Source of the DNA: Berberis thunbergii
Taxonomy: Eukaryota > Streptophyta > Magnoliopsida > Ranunculales > Berberidaceae
Length of the DNA stretch: 64,000 nt
Direction: 5' to 3'
NCBI GenBank assembly: GCA_003290165.1
Contig: QNQO01000515.1
Span: 496,001 to 560,000 of the forward strand
A program made the position numbers and the translations under genes. Below the pieces are notes generated by a model, which was given only the letters and a program-made list of their open reading frames with translations, had not been told where the DNA came from and ran no database searches. Positions 44,440 through 55,654 of the stretch are shown in pieces; position 1 is the first letter of the stretch, and each line of letters begins with the position of its first letter.

Positions 44440-45900
44440 ACTCAATCTTGAATAGGACCTTGGTAGCGAGGGTCATCCTGGTCCACACGGACTGGATTAC
44501 ATAGTGGTAGTGAGCCACCGTGAGATTGAACTCGATCATGTATACAACGCCATGGTTCCTTAGGCAGACTAGGTCACTTTGATATGGTGAGTCATCAACA
44601 TCCTGAATAGAACTAACTCGACCATTGTGCGCCATTATGGTCCTCTTGATTGGACCAAGTTTGTAACAACCTTGTGTGGGCGGGCCCTAAGGCTGATGGG
44701 CTACCTTGAGTGGGCATGCTCTAAGGCTGACGGGCTACCTTGAGTGGGCGGGCTCCGAGGTTGGCAGCTCCATGTGTGGGAGAGCTCAAAGGCTGACGGC
44801 TACCATGTGTGGGCAGGCTCAGAGGCTGGCAGGCTACCTAGGTGTTATAGTACCACATCGCCTGGGTGAGGGAGGAGTATGTGCTATATATGTGCGGGTT
44901 TGGATCTACAAAGTACTACGTGTTTTAAAGTTGTGTGGGTTTTGGGCCTAAAGCGGACAATATAATACTCTCTTAATTGGGTCATGACAGAATTGTATAA
45001 GAGCCGGACCTAGCCAAAAGTGTGCCAACGAGGACATTGGGCCCTGAGAGGGGTGGATTGTAACAAGCTTGTGTGGTGCAGGCTCTGAGGCTAACAGGCT
45101 ACCTTGAATGGGCGGGCTCTAAGGCTGGCAACTTTGTGTGTAGGCTGGCTCAAAGGCTGGCATGCTACCTACGTGTTATAGTCCCACATCGCCTTGGTGA
45201 GGAAAGAATATGTGTTATATATGTGCGAATTTGGATCTACAAAATACTACACGTTTTAAAGTCGTGTTGGCCTTGAGCCCAAAACGGACAATATAGTACT
45301 CTGTGGACCGGGTTTGACATGGTTGTTTTAGCACGATGAGCCATCATGAGACTGGAATCAGTTCGCTATGCAGTACCGTGGTTTCTTAGGTGGACTAGGT
45401 CACTTAGATGTGGCGAGTTGTCGACATCCTGAACAAAACTTGGAGCCCCCGTTGTGCACCATTGTAGTCCCCTTTGTCGGACCAGGTCATTTGAGCGATG
45501 TAAGACATCGTGAGACTGGACTCGATCTGCTATGCAACACCATGGTTCCTTAGGTGGACTAGGTCACTTATGCATGACGAGTTGTCAACATCCTAAATTG
45601 GGCTATCCTCGGTCGTTGTGTGCCATCGTGGTCGTCTTGATTGAACTAGGTTATCCGAGCACGGTGAGCCGCCATGAGATTGGACTTGATCCACTATGTA
45701 GCATCGTGGTTCCTTAGGCGGGCTAGGTCACTTAGACGCGATAGAAAATTGTTGACATCCTGAATCGGACTAGACTCAGCCATTATGTGCTATCGTAATC
45801 TTCTTGGTCGAACCAGGTTATTCAAGCATGGTAAGCATCACAAGACTAGACTCGGTCGGCTCTGAGCCTTTTTGGTCCTTTGGTTGGACTAGACCCGTTC
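44440..45900. repeat. 165-bp tandem repeat array of element 4
   Basis: The landmark CATGGTTCCTTAGG or a variant occurs at 44551, 45377, 45541 and 45705, with a weaker copy near 45870. Spacing is 164 bp, and 168 bp across the TRIM after removing its 658 bp. Other shared blocks are CTAGGTCACTT, TTGTCAACATCCTGAA and GAGCCxxCATGAGA. It sits between the aORF and integrase, like the arrays of elements 1 and 2, but its monomer is unrelated in sequence. Confidence 0.9.
44662..45319 (+). mobile_element. single TRIM element inside the 165-bp array
   Basis: LTRs at 44662-44989 (TGTAACAACC to GGTCATGACA) and 45059-45319 (TGTAACAAGC to GTTTGACA) flank a 69-bp interior. That interior starts GAATTGTATAAGAGCCGG, a decayed GGTATCAGAGCC primer site, and ends GAGAGGGGTGGAT, a purine tract. 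The LTR 3' half matches the LTRs of the array at 35320-37246. The 5' half instead holds about four 38-bp units around GGCTGACGGGCTACC. No ORF. Confidence 0.85.
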
Positions 45901-45945
45901 CAATGCATGGAGTCATATGAAATGAAAATCTTTAAAGATAATACC

Positions 45946-45964
45946 TTTATTAATAATATTTTTT
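45946..45964 (-). promoter_or_regulatory. conserved AT-rich motif after integrase (possible poly(A) region)
   Basis: TTTATTAATAATATTTTTT is identical to 25825-25843 in element 2, although the two elements belong to different families. On the sense (minus) strand it contains AATAAA and sits between the integrase end and the tandem array. It could specify 3' end formation of the pol transcript. Confidence 0.4.
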
Positions 45965-45979
45965 TAAGTGTTCTACCTT

Positions 45980-47560
45980 CAATGGTATTTTTAGATGCTC
46001 CCTACTCAAGTTTTCCAACCAATCGATTTCGGGCCTATTGATCGTTTCACCTTATAAGGACCTTCCCAGTTCGTACTCAGATTGCCTTCTCTTAGGTCTT
46101 TTGTGTTCGGCTTGGTTTTCATGAGTATTCAATCGTCAACTTTGAATTCTCAAGATTTAACCTTCTTATTTTAGTATTGGGTCATCTTCTTCTGCAGATA
46201 GGTCGTCATTTGATGGAAGCTCCATTTCTTCACTCTTCAAACAGATCTAGTTTGACTCTCAAAGCTTCATTATCGTTCTCCAGCCTGTACTCCTTCGTTT
46301 TGAACGTAGGTATTTCTAGTTCTACTAGAACTATTGCCTCGAACCTATACGTTAGGGTGAATGGTGTCTCTCTAGCCTGAGTCCTTTTTGTGGTAAGGTA
46401 CGCCCAAAGGATGCCCGGAAGCTAAAGACCCAGAGCCCTTTGGCTGCTTCGAGTTTCCTCTTGATTGCTTCCAGGATCGTTCGGTTGGTGACTTCTACTT
46501 CTCCATTGGCATAAGGATACCCTGGCGCTGAATAATGGTGACTGATGTTCAGATTGGCGCAAAGTTTTATTTAACCTTTTTGCTTTCAAACCGAGTCTTG
46601 TTATCACTGACCAATGTTTTCAGTATTTCGAACTTGTAGATAATGGATTTCCAGAGGAAGTTCTCAATCAGGTTCTCTCCAATCTTGGAGACTTGTTTTA
46701 GTTCTACCCATTTGGTAAAGTAATCGATGACCACAAGGATGAATTATTTTTCTTAGAAATGTGGAATGAGCCTACAATATCCATTCCCCGCTGGGGAAAA
46801 GGCCACGAGCTGGTCATTGGGACCAGGTTCTGTGCAAGCATATGCATGTACGAGGCATACCTTTGACATTTATCACATTTATGAACCTGTCATTGGCCTC
46901 TTGCTGCATATTTGGCTAGTAGTACCCTAGTGTGAGGGCATTGTGGGCCAATGTCCTTCCTTCGGGGTGGTTTTCGTAGATTCCTTCGTGGATTTCTCTG
47001 AGGAGACAGTCTGTACTTGAGTAATGGCCTAGTTGGTGACCTTTTGTACAGCCTGTCGTTAAGGAACGTGTACTGTACCGCCCTGTTATTTAGTTTACGA
47101 GCCTCCAAATTTTTTGCCGAGAGAGCTCCAACTTTTATGTAGCTGATTAGGGGGCTCATCCGGTTGCTCACCTCGCTTGTGGAGAAGGCCTCGTGGAGTC
47201 CTTCTTTCTCTAGGGCCGACTTTTGCTGGTATTCTATGAGTTTGCTGGAGTCGTCTGTGGCGGATAAGGCCATCTTAACCAGAGTGTCGGCTTCCTTGTT
47301 GTTTGTCCCGGAACTACGTCAGAGTATAATTCTATTGAACCCTTTCTTGGTGTTAATTGCTTTATTGCAATAACAATCATTCAAGGGCTCTTAACGTTGA
47401 ATTCATCGTTCACCTAGTTGACCAAAGTAGATAGTCATTGAACACTGTGATTTCTTCTACTCCAATCCCTCTGGCCAATTTTAGCCCAACTAAGAGGGTC
47501 TCGTACTTTTCCTCATTGGTTGAAGCGTGGAAGCTTAATTTGACAGCCTTCCTGTGGGTT
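45980..47560 (-). pseudogene. integrase and RNase H end of element 4 pol
   Basis: Minus-strand fragments: 47273-46890 covers the end of the extra RNase H (ALSATDDSSKLIEYQQKSAL) and the integrase N-terminus (VQYTFLNDRLYKRSP). Pieces at 46607-46422 cover the core, and the complement of 46380-46177 gives the integrase tail region. The region aligns domain by domain with 25930-27620 of element 2. It is truncated at about 47563 where an unrelated LTR-like sequence begins, so reverse transcriptase, protease and gag are missing. Confidence 0.8.
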
Positions 47561-47563
47561 ATC

Positions 47564-48576
47564 TGATGCAAATTTTACTAACCTAAATTAATAGGCTAAT
47601 TTGATGACCTGATTGTTATACCGCAAGTGCACGATCATCTAACTAGTAGACAATTGCAATCGGGTTGATCCAACGAGGATTGAAGAAACAATAAAAAAAC
47701 TAATATCTATTTAAATCAATTTGAAAGGGGGTTACAATGATAAAAAATTTCTAAACTAATGGAAGGCAGAAAAACAATAAAATATATATATATATATAGA
47801 GAGAGTTTGAGAATCAAAGAGAGTGATGCTAAGGCTTTCAAATCATTTATCATGTTCATAAAATTATATTAGTGTCAATTATTGTCTCCTAACAATGTAG
47901 TGGATTGATTTTAGCAAAGATGCAATCCCTAGCATTAATTGTTTGTTTAAGGCGCAACTAATAACATGTTTAACTAGCAATGTAATTGATTGATTTTAGC
48001 AAAGATGCAAACCCGTAGCAATAATTTGTCTACTTAAGACACAACTTATCACAAGTTTAACTAATACGAATAAAACATGCTTAAACTAAAACATATAATT
48101 ATTCTAACTACCATGGATGCATGACATACACGGTGAAAGTAATATGCGTTTGTTCACAAACCAACTCAATGTCAAATCATAAAATGAATTGAAAACAATA
48201 AAAACAAAAATAAATTCTAATAAGCCTGAGGAATCATCGATGCCTTAGCGAAGGGTTTAGAAGATCATAGTGGCAGCGGTAGCAACGACAGCGTAGGCAA
48301 AATCCATTAGCTCCTCACAAACGCACTTTTCAAAGGTTGCGGCTACTCTGTGGTGGTACAAAATACTTATCATGGGCACAAATAGCCAGAATTCAGAAAC
48401 AATTATTTCTCTATTTTCTTCCTTCTTCCTTCGTCCTTGCGTGTTGTTGTTGTGCAATCTGTGTCTCCCTTGTGCCTGTGAGAGATGTAGTTTCTTGCTC
48501 TGTGCGTTCGATGAAGTTAGCTTTCTCAGTGGTGGGCGGTTGCGAGGTGATGAAAAGGGGGATAAAAGAGGTTGGT
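47564..48576. mobile_element. partial LTR-like sequence of unknown gypsy type
   Basis: It begins TGATGCAAATTTTACTAACC directly after the truncated pol and includes ATACCGCAAGTGCACGA, a phrase I associate with LTRs of plant gypsy elements. It contains an 86-bp duplication (47893-48065). No internal region or second LTR is present. Confidence 0.4.
47893..48065. repeat. 86-bp direct duplication
   Basis: GATTGATTTTAGCAAAGATG recurs about 86 bp apart (near 47910 and 47996), with matching flanks (AGGCGCAACTAATAACATG and AGACACAACTTATCACAAG). Confidence 0.8.
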
Positions 48577-49312
48577 TGTCACACCCTGATTTTTGACACC
48601 TAAATGCCTTGAAAACCTTGGCGCGACTCCATCACCCTAAATATTTTTTTTAAAAAGAGAAACATAACATTCATACAAGCAATCCAGTAAAATATAAAAA
48701 CTCACCATCTTAAAGGACGAACACCGACAACTTAGCTCCACTAGCAGCACCACCAACAACAACAAATCACCTGCACCCAGGTAGGGGTACACCCATTTGC
48801 CACAAAACAAGCAAACGGGTCAACACTAGCTAGTATGAGTAGATCACAAATACAAAACAGTACTACACAACGATAGGATGCCAAATGATGCTATAAAATA
48901 TAGTGTATATATGTGGTAAACCTACATGTAGATAATGCATGAGATGCAAGCTGAAATAGGAGAAATTTACATCAGGCTAAGATTTTCAATCAACACGCCA
49001 GAATATAAGTCATCAAACTATTCATCAATTTATGAAAATCTTCACCTTCATGACTATGTATGCACATACTTTTAAACTAACATATATACAATACTCGGAG
49101 AGAACTCATGTCATACTCTAAACTAAAGTCCTCGGGAACAAACCATTGCATTAGCTTAAACCACCCTACGACAATGGATTAGTTTGCTCATATAAGTGAA
49201 AAAACCAAATCTCAGAGACTCTATCCCCAAAGAAAATACATAACATCGATTGAAACGGTTCAAAAAATCATAAACTTAACAATGCACCACCATCTTCATC
49301 CGGAATGCTCAA
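48577..49312. mobile_element. partial LTR (TGTCACACCCTGA type)
   Basis: It starts TGTCACACCCTGATTTTTG, a common plant gypsy LTR start, and includes GGTAGGGGTACACCCATTTG and CAAGCAAACGGGTCAACAC. It ends where the Athila-like LTR begins at 49313, so that insertion probably cut it. Confidence 0.5.
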
Positions 49313-49876
49313 TGATGTTAACATAATTATTACATAATATACCTCCTTATTTATATTTGTTAGTGTTTCGAATAGTGTATTTTAGTTTAATTATTTTATT
49401 TTTGTATTTTGTAGGATTTGGAGTTTAAATGACAAAAGTGCATTAGCGTGGTGAATTTGGAAATTCATAGACAAATTGATGAAGTGGAGTGGGAGACATT
49501 CAAGCCAAAGATTAAGAGAACCAAAGAAAAAAATAAAGGAAATTAATTTTGAATTTAGGTGGAACAAAGGAGTAATATGGAAGAACATAGCCAAACCCAC
49601 CTTTCCTGTTATATTTGGTTTCCAATTATATTTTGGTTTCCATTTATATTTGGTTTCCAATTTATATTTTGGTTTCCAATTATATTTGGTTTCCTTTTGT
49701 ATTAGGTTTCAAATTTGTATTTGGTTTCCAATTATATTTGGTTTCCAATTTGTATTTGGTTTCCAATTGGGTTTCCAGTAAGGACTTGATTCTTTCTACC
49801 ATAAATACAACAACACAGAGGGAAGAGAGGCACACAACGCATCAACAGCCGAGTACACATCGCTAATCCACCACGC
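49313..49876 (+). repeat. 5' LTR of the Athila-like element, left part
   Basis: It matches 62911-63440 closely, including a short tandem region at 49612-49775. It is split at 49877 by the chromovirus and continues at 55655 (CGCTACCATGAAGCTCCACA) as in the unbroken copy at 63435. Confidence 0.93.
49612..49775 (+). repeat. short tandem TTTGGTTTCCAATTTATA repeats in the Athila-like LTR
   Basis: About nine units of 16-19 bp of the form TTTGGTTTCCAATTATAT. The equivalent stretch in the 3' LTR (63206-63345) has about seven, so copy number has changed since insertion. Confidence 0.9.
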
Positions 49877-50384
49877 TGTCACAAGCCATCTAGCATAGCT
49901 TTCTCTAGATGCCTCAGGAAGGTTCTATAGTGCTCTTGGACATTCTAAATTTGCTTTCTCTAGAGTGTTCTAGCATGGATGAATCTAGAACACCCTTGTA
50001 AAGACTTGTGTAGTATTTTCTAGAAGCCTCCTTGTAAATTCTAGTTCCTTTGGAAGTGGGAACTTTCTAGATGCATAGAGAATACTCCTTTGAAGGAGGA
50101 TTGTGGAAAGTTCTAGACTAGAAGCCTCTAGGACTTTAAAGGCCTATAAATAGGCCTTGGCATTCATTTGTAGAGATCATCAAACACTTGTACAACTCTC
50201 TCAAGCAATACAAAGCATTCTTTCAAAAGCCTAAACACTTGTGCCTTAGCATTTTCCTCACTTAAGCTTTCGTAGCATCACTTAGCATTAGCCAAGCATC
50301 GAAGTGCCTTGACTAGTTAGTCCGACGGGAGTGTGACGCTAGTGGGCAGCGTGTTAGCCAAGGGAAAAAGGTCAGCACGTGACA
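49877..50384 (+). repeat. 5' LTR of the chromovirus
   Basis: It begins TGTCACAAGCC and ends CACGTGACA. A TATAAATA box lies near 50145 in GGCCTATAAATAGGCC. Upstream of it are many TTCTAGA/GAA motifs in heat-shock-element spacing (see findings). Confidence 0.96.
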
Positions 50385-50386
50385 CG

Positions 50387-50398
50387 TGGTATCAGAGC
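50387..50398 (+). other. chromovirus primer-binding site
   Basis: TGGTATCAGAGC, complementary to the 3' end of initiator methionine tRNA, two bases after the LTR. Confidence 0.93.
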
Positions 50399-50483
50399 AG
50401 CGACGATCGTAGGGGCGGTCTTGCTGAAGTTGCGTTGTGCTATCTGCCGTGTGTACGAAGGTTAGGTGCGGAACAATCTGATC

Positions 50484-51200
50484 ATGTTGGGAAATAAAGA
50501 GAGTGCTGTTGGAGGGTCCGTGGTCGAGGAGACTGGAAGAAAGACTAGTCGAACCAGCATGCTTGAGGATCGTATGGCCAAGGTGGAGCTAACCGTGGGC
50601 GATCTCCAGGACAGCGTCGGGGAGATGGAACAGAAGGTTGAGTTCTTCAATGGGACGTTGGCTAGCGTCACTACGGATATCGAGCAACTCGATAGCCGTG
50701 TCCATGACCTTGAGCTTGGCACTGTGGAAGCCAAGGACGAGACTCAACTTCTCGTCAACCAAGTTGCGGATGCTATGCGCAACGAGATGGGCCAACTCAA
50801 GGACACGCTGATGAGGCAGCTCCAAGCCATCCGGGAGCAGGTTGAGTCCTTGCAATCAGACGTCAACCTATGCAAGGCGGCTGTGGCAGGTAGTGCTACT
50901 ATACGAGAGGGGCCAAGGATGAAGGTTCCCGAGCCGCCAAGGTACCATGGGAAGCACGATGCTAGGGAGCTCGACAACTTCCTATGGAGTGTTGAAAAAT
51001 ATTTCAACGCTATGCGCTTGGACGACGATGAGTCCAAGATCACCACCGTCACCATGTACTTGGGTGATGATGCCATCCTTTGGTGGAGGAGGCGTGAGTC
51101 GGATATCAAGAGGGTATTTGCTCACTTAAGACTTGGGACGAGTTCAAGGCGGATTTCAAGCGACAATTCTATCCGGATAATGCGGAGGAAGTTGCTATGA
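50484..51200 (+). pseudogene. chromovirus gag, N-terminal part
   Basis: ATG at 50484 (MLGNKESAVGG) is the first in-frame ATG after the primer site. Residues of about 15-125 form a coiled coil (LEDRMAKVELTVGDLQDSV onward). Then comes the gag core MKVPEPPRYHGKHDARELDN, with [11 protein letters not shown]. The frame is lost at about 51113, where one base is missing from a G run. Reading then continues in the next open frame. Confidence 0.92.
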
Positions 51201-53353
51201 AGAGGCTGCGTGGATTGAAGCATACAGGGTCGATCAAAGAGTATGTCAAGCAGTTTACTTCTCTTATGCTTGAAGTCTCGGACATGCCGGAGAAGACTCA
51301 ACTCATCTACTTCATGGATGGACTACAACGATGGGCTGAGCAAGAGTTAAAGAGACGCAATGTTCAATCACTTGCGGAGGCCATCGCAGTTGCCGAATCC
51401 TTGTTCGAATACAAGGCTGATTCGAAAAGCCACAAGGGCGGCAGCATGAGTGGCGTTGGTAACAAGGGAAAAGGTGGGGGAGCAAAACCCACTGAAAGAA
51501 GCAGCAGTAGCAGCGGCGGCAAGCAGTTCGAGAGGAAGGACAAAGCCAAGCAGTCCTTTTCAGATAGCAAGGTGAAAAACCGCGACTGCTTCTTGTGCGG
51601 AGGGCCGCACTGGGCTAGGGAATGCCCACAGCGAAAAAAGCTCAATGCGATGATCGCTGGCAAGAGTGGATCGTCCGGGGAATCATCGGGGGATGAGGCG
51701 CAAATGGGGACTTTGCGCTTGCTAAGCAGCGTCAAGGCTACGGTGGAGCAAAGCAACGTGGCTAAGGTAAGTATGCTGCCCCGTTCGAAGAAATCTGCTC
51801 TTATGTTTGTGGAAGCCAAGGTAAATGGCAAGGCTTCAAAGGCACTCGTCGACACGGGTGCAACACACAATTTTGTTGCTTTGAAGGAGGCAACAAGATT
51901 GGGCGTGCAGTACACCAAGGAGCCAGGCACCTTGAAGACCGTCAACACAGCACCGGTGCCTATCCATGGTGTAGCACGAGGCGTCTCTCTTCATTTGGGT
52001 GAATGGAAGGGGACGGTGGACCTGACTGTCGTCACGATGGACGACTTCTCATTGGTGCTGGGCATGGAGTTCATGGATACGGTGAAGCCATGGACATTAG
52101 AAAGGGACGGGTCGATGACTATTGCAAAGGATCGAGAAGCATGCTCTGTCCCTTTCACTCGGGAGATCGTGGAGGCCAAGATGTTGTCAGCCATTCAAGT
52201 GAAGAAAGGCGTGCAAAAGGGGCAAGCAACATTTGTGGCCACATTGATCGAAGATGGGCCTCAACCCAGCGAGGTTCCGAAGGAGGTAGCTGCGGTTTTG
52301 AAAGAGTACAAAGATGTCATGCCCCCAGAGCTACCCAAGAGACTTCCTCCAAGAAGGGAAGTCGATCATATGATCGAGCTGGAGCCAGGGGCTAGGCCTC
52401 CAGCCATGGCGCCTTATCGGATGGCACCGCCAGAGTTGGAAGAGCTACGCAAGCAACTCAAGGAGCTGCTGGACGCGGGGTTCATTCGTCCATCCAAGGC
52501 TCCATTCGGTGCACCAGTATTGTTCCAACGCAAGCACGACGGGTCCTTGCGTATGTGCATCGATTACCGAGCACTTAACAAAGTAACCATTAAGAACAAG
52601 TATCCAATTCCTTTGGTTGCTGATCTTTTTGATAGGCTCGGTAAAGCCAGGTACTTTTCTAAACTAGATCTCCGATCGGGGTATTGGCAAGTGCGCATAG
52701 CCAAAGGAGATGAGCCAAAGACGGCATGCGTCACTCGCTATGGGTCTTATGAATTCTTGGTGATGCCTTTTGGTCTCACCAATGCCCCGGCTACTTTCTG
52801 CACTTTAATGAACAAAATCTTTCAGCCTTTCTTGGATAAATTTGTAGTCGTCTATCTCGACGATATCGTCGTGTATAGCGACAACTTGGAAGAACATGTG
52901 CATCACTTGCGACAGGTTTTCCAAGCATTGCGGGAGAGCGAGTTGTACGTGAAATTGGAGAAGTGCTCGTTCGCCCAAGACGAGGTGTCCTTTTTGGGGC
53001 ACCGCATCAAGGCTGGAAAGATCATGATGGAACGGGATAAAGTGCAGGCCATCAATGAATGGGAGCCACCCAAGAACGTTTCGGAGCTACGTTATTTCCT
53101 TGGACTAGCCAATTATTATCGGAGATTCATTTTGAGCTATTCGGCGAGAGCAGCCCCACTGACTGACTTGCTGAAGAAGAAGGTGCAGTGGCATTGGAGT
53201 GAGAAATGCCAAAAAGCATTCGATGATTTGAAGAAGGCAGTCACCGAGGAACCTGTCTGGCCTTGCCCGATTATGCTAAGTCATTCGAACTTCACACTGA
53301 TGCATCAGACTTTGCCATCGAAGGGGTGCTTATGCAAGAGGGGCATCCCATAG
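51197..53353 (+). CDS. chromovirus gag C-terminus, protease and reverse transcriptase
   Basis: 718-residue open frame. The rest of gag ([20 protein letters not shown]) leads to a zinc knuckle [13 protein letters not shown]. The protease has [11 protein letters not shown]. Reverse transcriptase runs from about residue 400 ([13 protein letters not shown]) through [39 protein letters not shown] and the catalytic YLDDIVVYS to [11 protein letters not shown]. The frame shifts at about 53261, just before RNase H. In this lineage gag and pol form one polyprotein. The coding sequence is otherwise well preserved, consistent with the young LTRs. The true start lies in the upstream gag frame, not at 51197. 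Confidence 0.95.
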   Translation: MKRLRGLKHTGSIKEYVKQFTSLMLEVSDMPEKTQLIYFMDGLQRWAEQELKRRNVQSLAEAIAVAESLFEYKADSKSHKGGSMSGVGNKGKGGGAKPTERSSSSSGGKQFERKDKAKQSFSDSKVKNRDCFLCGGPHWARECPQRKKLNAMIAGKSGSSGESSGDEAQMGTLRLLSSVKATVEQSNVAKVSMLPRSKKSALMFVEAKVNGKASKALVDTGATHNFVALKEATRLGVQYTKEPGTLKTVNTAPVPIHGVARGVSLHLGEWKGTVDLTVVTMDDFSLVLGMEFMDTVKPWTLERDGSMTIAKDREACSVPFTREIVEAKMLSAIQVKKGVQKGQATFVATLIEDGPQPSEVPKEVAAVLKEYKDVMPPELPKRLPPRREVDHMIELEPGARPPAMAPYRMAPPELEELRKQLKELLDAGFIRPSKAPFGAPVLFQRKHDGSLRMCIDYRALNKVTIKNKYPIPLVADLFDRLGKARYFSKLDLRSGYWQVRIAKGDEPKTACVTRYGSYEFLVMPFGLTNAPATFCTLMNKIFQPFLDKFVVVYLDDIVVYSDNLEEHVHHLRQVFQALRESELYVKLEKCSFAQDEVSFLGHRIKAGKIMMERDKVQAINEWEPPKNVSELRYFLGLANYYRRFILSYSARAAPLTDLLKKKVQWHWSEKCQKAFDDLKKAVTEEPVWPCPIMLSHSNFTLMHQTLPSKGCLCKRGIP

Positions 53354-53763
53354 CCTATGAGTCTCGCAAGCTCAATGATACCGAGAGACGGTATCCGGTG
53401 CATGACAAGGAGATGACAGCCATCATTCATTGCTTGAGGACTTGGAGGCACTATTTGCTTGGGAGTCGGTTTACCATCATGACCGACAATGTGGCTACGA
53501 GTTATTTTCAAAATCAGAAGAAGATCAGCCCCAAGCAAGCTCGGTGGCAAGATTTCTTAGCGGAGTTCGATTATGTCATGGAGTACAAGCCGGGCAAAGT
53601 TAATGTTGTTGCTGAGTTCTCAGCCGAAAGGCCATGCTCGCTAGCGCAAGCAGCGCCGCTAGCAACCTTCTTGATCGGATCAAGGAGGGGACTTCTCAAG
53701 ACCCCTTGGCCAAGGGACTCATGGAGATGGCCAAGGAGGGGAAGACTCGACGGTTTTGGGTAG
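53263..53763 (+). pseudogene. chromovirus RNase H
   Basis: It contains [38 protein letters not shown] and TIMTDN, the RNase H D-E-D pattern. The frame is lost at about 53614 (after VNVVAEFS), and the linker to integrase continues in another frame to a stop at 53811. Confidence 0.93.
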
Positions 53764-53834
53764 AGAATGGGGTGCTCTACACCGTCGGGCGTCGCATTTA
53801 TGTGCCTAAGTAGGATAATCTTAGGCGAGACATC

Positions 53835-54944
53835 ATGAAGGAGTGCCACGACTCAATGTGGGCTGGCCATCCGGGGATTCAGCGGACATTGGCACTCTTG
53901 GAGGTAGACTACTATTGGCCTCATATGCGGGATGATATCGAGGCCTATGTGAAGACTTGTCTTGTGTGCCAACAAGACAAGATAGAGCAACGTGTACCGG
54001 CAGGACTATTGCAACCTTTGCCGATTCCGGAAAGGCCATGGGAGAGTGTATCGATGGATTTCATATCGGCCTTGCCCAAGTCTGATGGATATGGCTCTAT
54101 TATGGTGGTGGTCGATCGCTTTTCCAAGTATGGGACTTTCATACCTGCCCCACGCGATTGCATGGCCGAGCAAGCCGCCAAGTTGTTCTTTCAGCATGTG
54201 GTGAAGTATTGGGGCTTGCCTCGGAGCATCATAAGTGATCGGGACCCAAGGTTCACAGCAAAATTCTGGACGGAGTTATTCAAGCTCTTGGGTTCGGGTC
54301 TACACTTCTCAACAAGCTTTCACCCGCAAAGCGATGGGCAAACAGAGAGGGTGAATGCCTTGTTGGAGCTATACTTGAGGCACTTTGTGGGTGCCAACCA
54401 GAAGGATTGGGCCAAGTTGATGGATGTGGCTCAATTCTCATTCAACTTGCAGCGGTCCGAGTCGACGCAACAAAGTCCGTTCGAGATCATCATGGGCCAG
54501 CAACCCTTGACTCCACAAGCCGTTGCGTCGGGCTACACGGGTAGCAGCCCCGCTGCGTACAAGCTTGCACGAGGGTGGCATGAGCAGCTTGATATAACGA
54601 AGGCGTACTTGGACAGGGCGTCTAAGAAGATGAAGAAGTGGGCAGACAAGCACAGACGCCCTCTCGAGTTCCAAGTGGGCGACATGGTCATGGTCAAGTT
54701 GCTGCCACAACAGTTCAAGGTCTTCCGCTCGGTGCACAAGGGACTAGTGCGGAAGTATGAGGGGCCATTTCCGGTCCTACGGAAGGTCGGGAGAGTTTCT
54801 TACAAGCTTGAGTTGCCACCCAAACTCAAGATTCATCCGGTGTTCCATGTGAGCATGCTCAAGCCCTACCATGGTGATAAAGAAGATCCAACGAGGGGCG
54901 AGTCACATCGGGCACCAACCGCGGTCGTGGCTTCCTTTGATTGA
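53835..54944 (+). CDS. chromovirus integrase
   Basis: 369 residues. An HHCC zinc finger (CHDSMWAGHPG, CLVCQQDK), then the DDE core: D in VSMDFISALP, D in SDRDPRFTAKFW and E in SDGQTERVNALLE. The C-terminal part has FQVGDMVMVKLLPQQFKVFR and the GPFPVLRKVG motif. A TGA at 54942 stands where a W is expected, cutting off the chromodomain. Confidence 0.95.
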   Translation: MKECHDSMWAGHPGIQRTLALLEVDYYWPHMRDDIEAYVKTCLVCQQDKIEQRVPAGLLQPLPIPERPWESVSMDFISALPKSDGYGSIMVVVDRFSKYGTFIPAPRDCMAEQAAKLFFQHVVKYWGLPRSIISDRDPRFTAKFWTELFKLLGSGLHFSTSFHPQSDGQTERVNALLELYLRHFVGANQKDWAKLMDVAQFSFNLQRSESTQQSPFEIIMGQQPLTPQAVASGYTGSSPAAYKLARGWHEQLDITKAYLDRASKKMKKWADKHRRPLEFQVGDMVMVKLLPQQFKVFRSVHKGLVRKYEGPFPVLRKVGRVSYKLELPPKLKIHPVFHVSMLKPYHGDKEDPTRGESHRAPTAVVASFD

Positions 54945-55115
54945 AAGATCGAAAGCATCGAGGCAAAGAGGCTCATCCGACGGAGGGGTGTGCCAAGCTA
55001 TAATGAGTATCTCATTCGATGGAAGGGACTACCGAACAGTGAGGCCTCATGGGAAAAAGAAGGCGACCTATGGCAATTCCAGGGCAAGATCGCGGAGTTC
55101 GAGGCACAGTCTTGA
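54945..55115 (+). pseudogene. chromodomain at the end of chromovirus pol
   Basis: Reading past the 54942 stop gives KIESIEAKRLIRRRGVPSYN, then EYLIRWKGLPNSEASWEKEG and FQGKIAEF, a typical chromodomain with its aromatic-rich core. It directs integration toward certain chromatin in this lineage. Confidence 0.9.
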
Positions 55116-55146
55116 CGGGGTCGTCAAGGACTTGGGTGGGGGAGAA

Positions 55147-55654
55147 TGTCACAAGCCATCTAGCATAGCTTTCTCTAGATGCCTCCGGAAGGTTCTAGAG
55201 TGCTCTTGGACATTCTAAATTTGCTTTCTCTAGAGTGTTCTAGCATGGATGAATCTAGAACACCCTTGTAAAGACTTGTGTAGTATTTTCTAGAAGCCTC
55301 CTTGTAAATTCTAGTTCCTTTGGAGGTGGGAACTTTCTAGATGCTTAGAGAATACTCCTTTGAAGGAGGATTGTGGAAAGTTCTAGACTAGAAGCCTCTA
55401 GGACTTTAAAGGCCTATAAATAGTCCTTGGCATTCATTTGTAGAGATCATCAAACACTTGTACAACTCTCTCAAGCAATACAAAACATTCTTTCAAAAGC
55501 CTAAACACTTGTGCCTTAGCATTTTCCTCACTTAAGCTTTCGTAGCATCACTTAGCATTAGCCAAGCATCGAAGTGCCTTGACTAGTTAGTCCGACGGGA
55601 GTGTGACGCTAGTGGGCAGCGTGTTAGCCAAGGGAAAAAGGTCAGCACGTGACA
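55147..55654 (+). repeat. 3' LTR of the chromovirus
   Basis: 508 bp, about six substitutions from the 5' LTR and no indels seen. Confidence 0.96.

Larger units (their letters stand above)
49877..55654 (+). mobile_element. young chromovirus (Ty3-gypsy with chromodomain)
   Basis: 5778 bp. LTRs 49877-50384 and 55147-55654, each 508 bp, differ at about six sites by eye (about 98.8% identical). The primer site TGGTATCAGAGC (initiator Met tRNA) is at 50387-50398, and a purine tract GGGTGGGGGAGAA lies just before 55147. A 4-bp ACGC is duplicated at the edges. Domain order is gag, protease, reverse transcriptase, RNase H, integrase, chromodomain. Coding is interrupted by three single-base shifts (near 51113, 53261, 53614) and two stops (53811, 54942). 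Confidence 0.96.

Noticed and set aside
49612..49781. Regularly spaced short repeats resembling a CRISPR array
   Set aside because: Units abut with no unique spacers, lie inside a plant LTR and recur in the other LTR; they are a simple tandem repeat.
50462..50855. Minus-strand open frames across the chromovirus gag and pol
   Set aside because: They are shadows of the plus-strand coding frames; no independent motifs.
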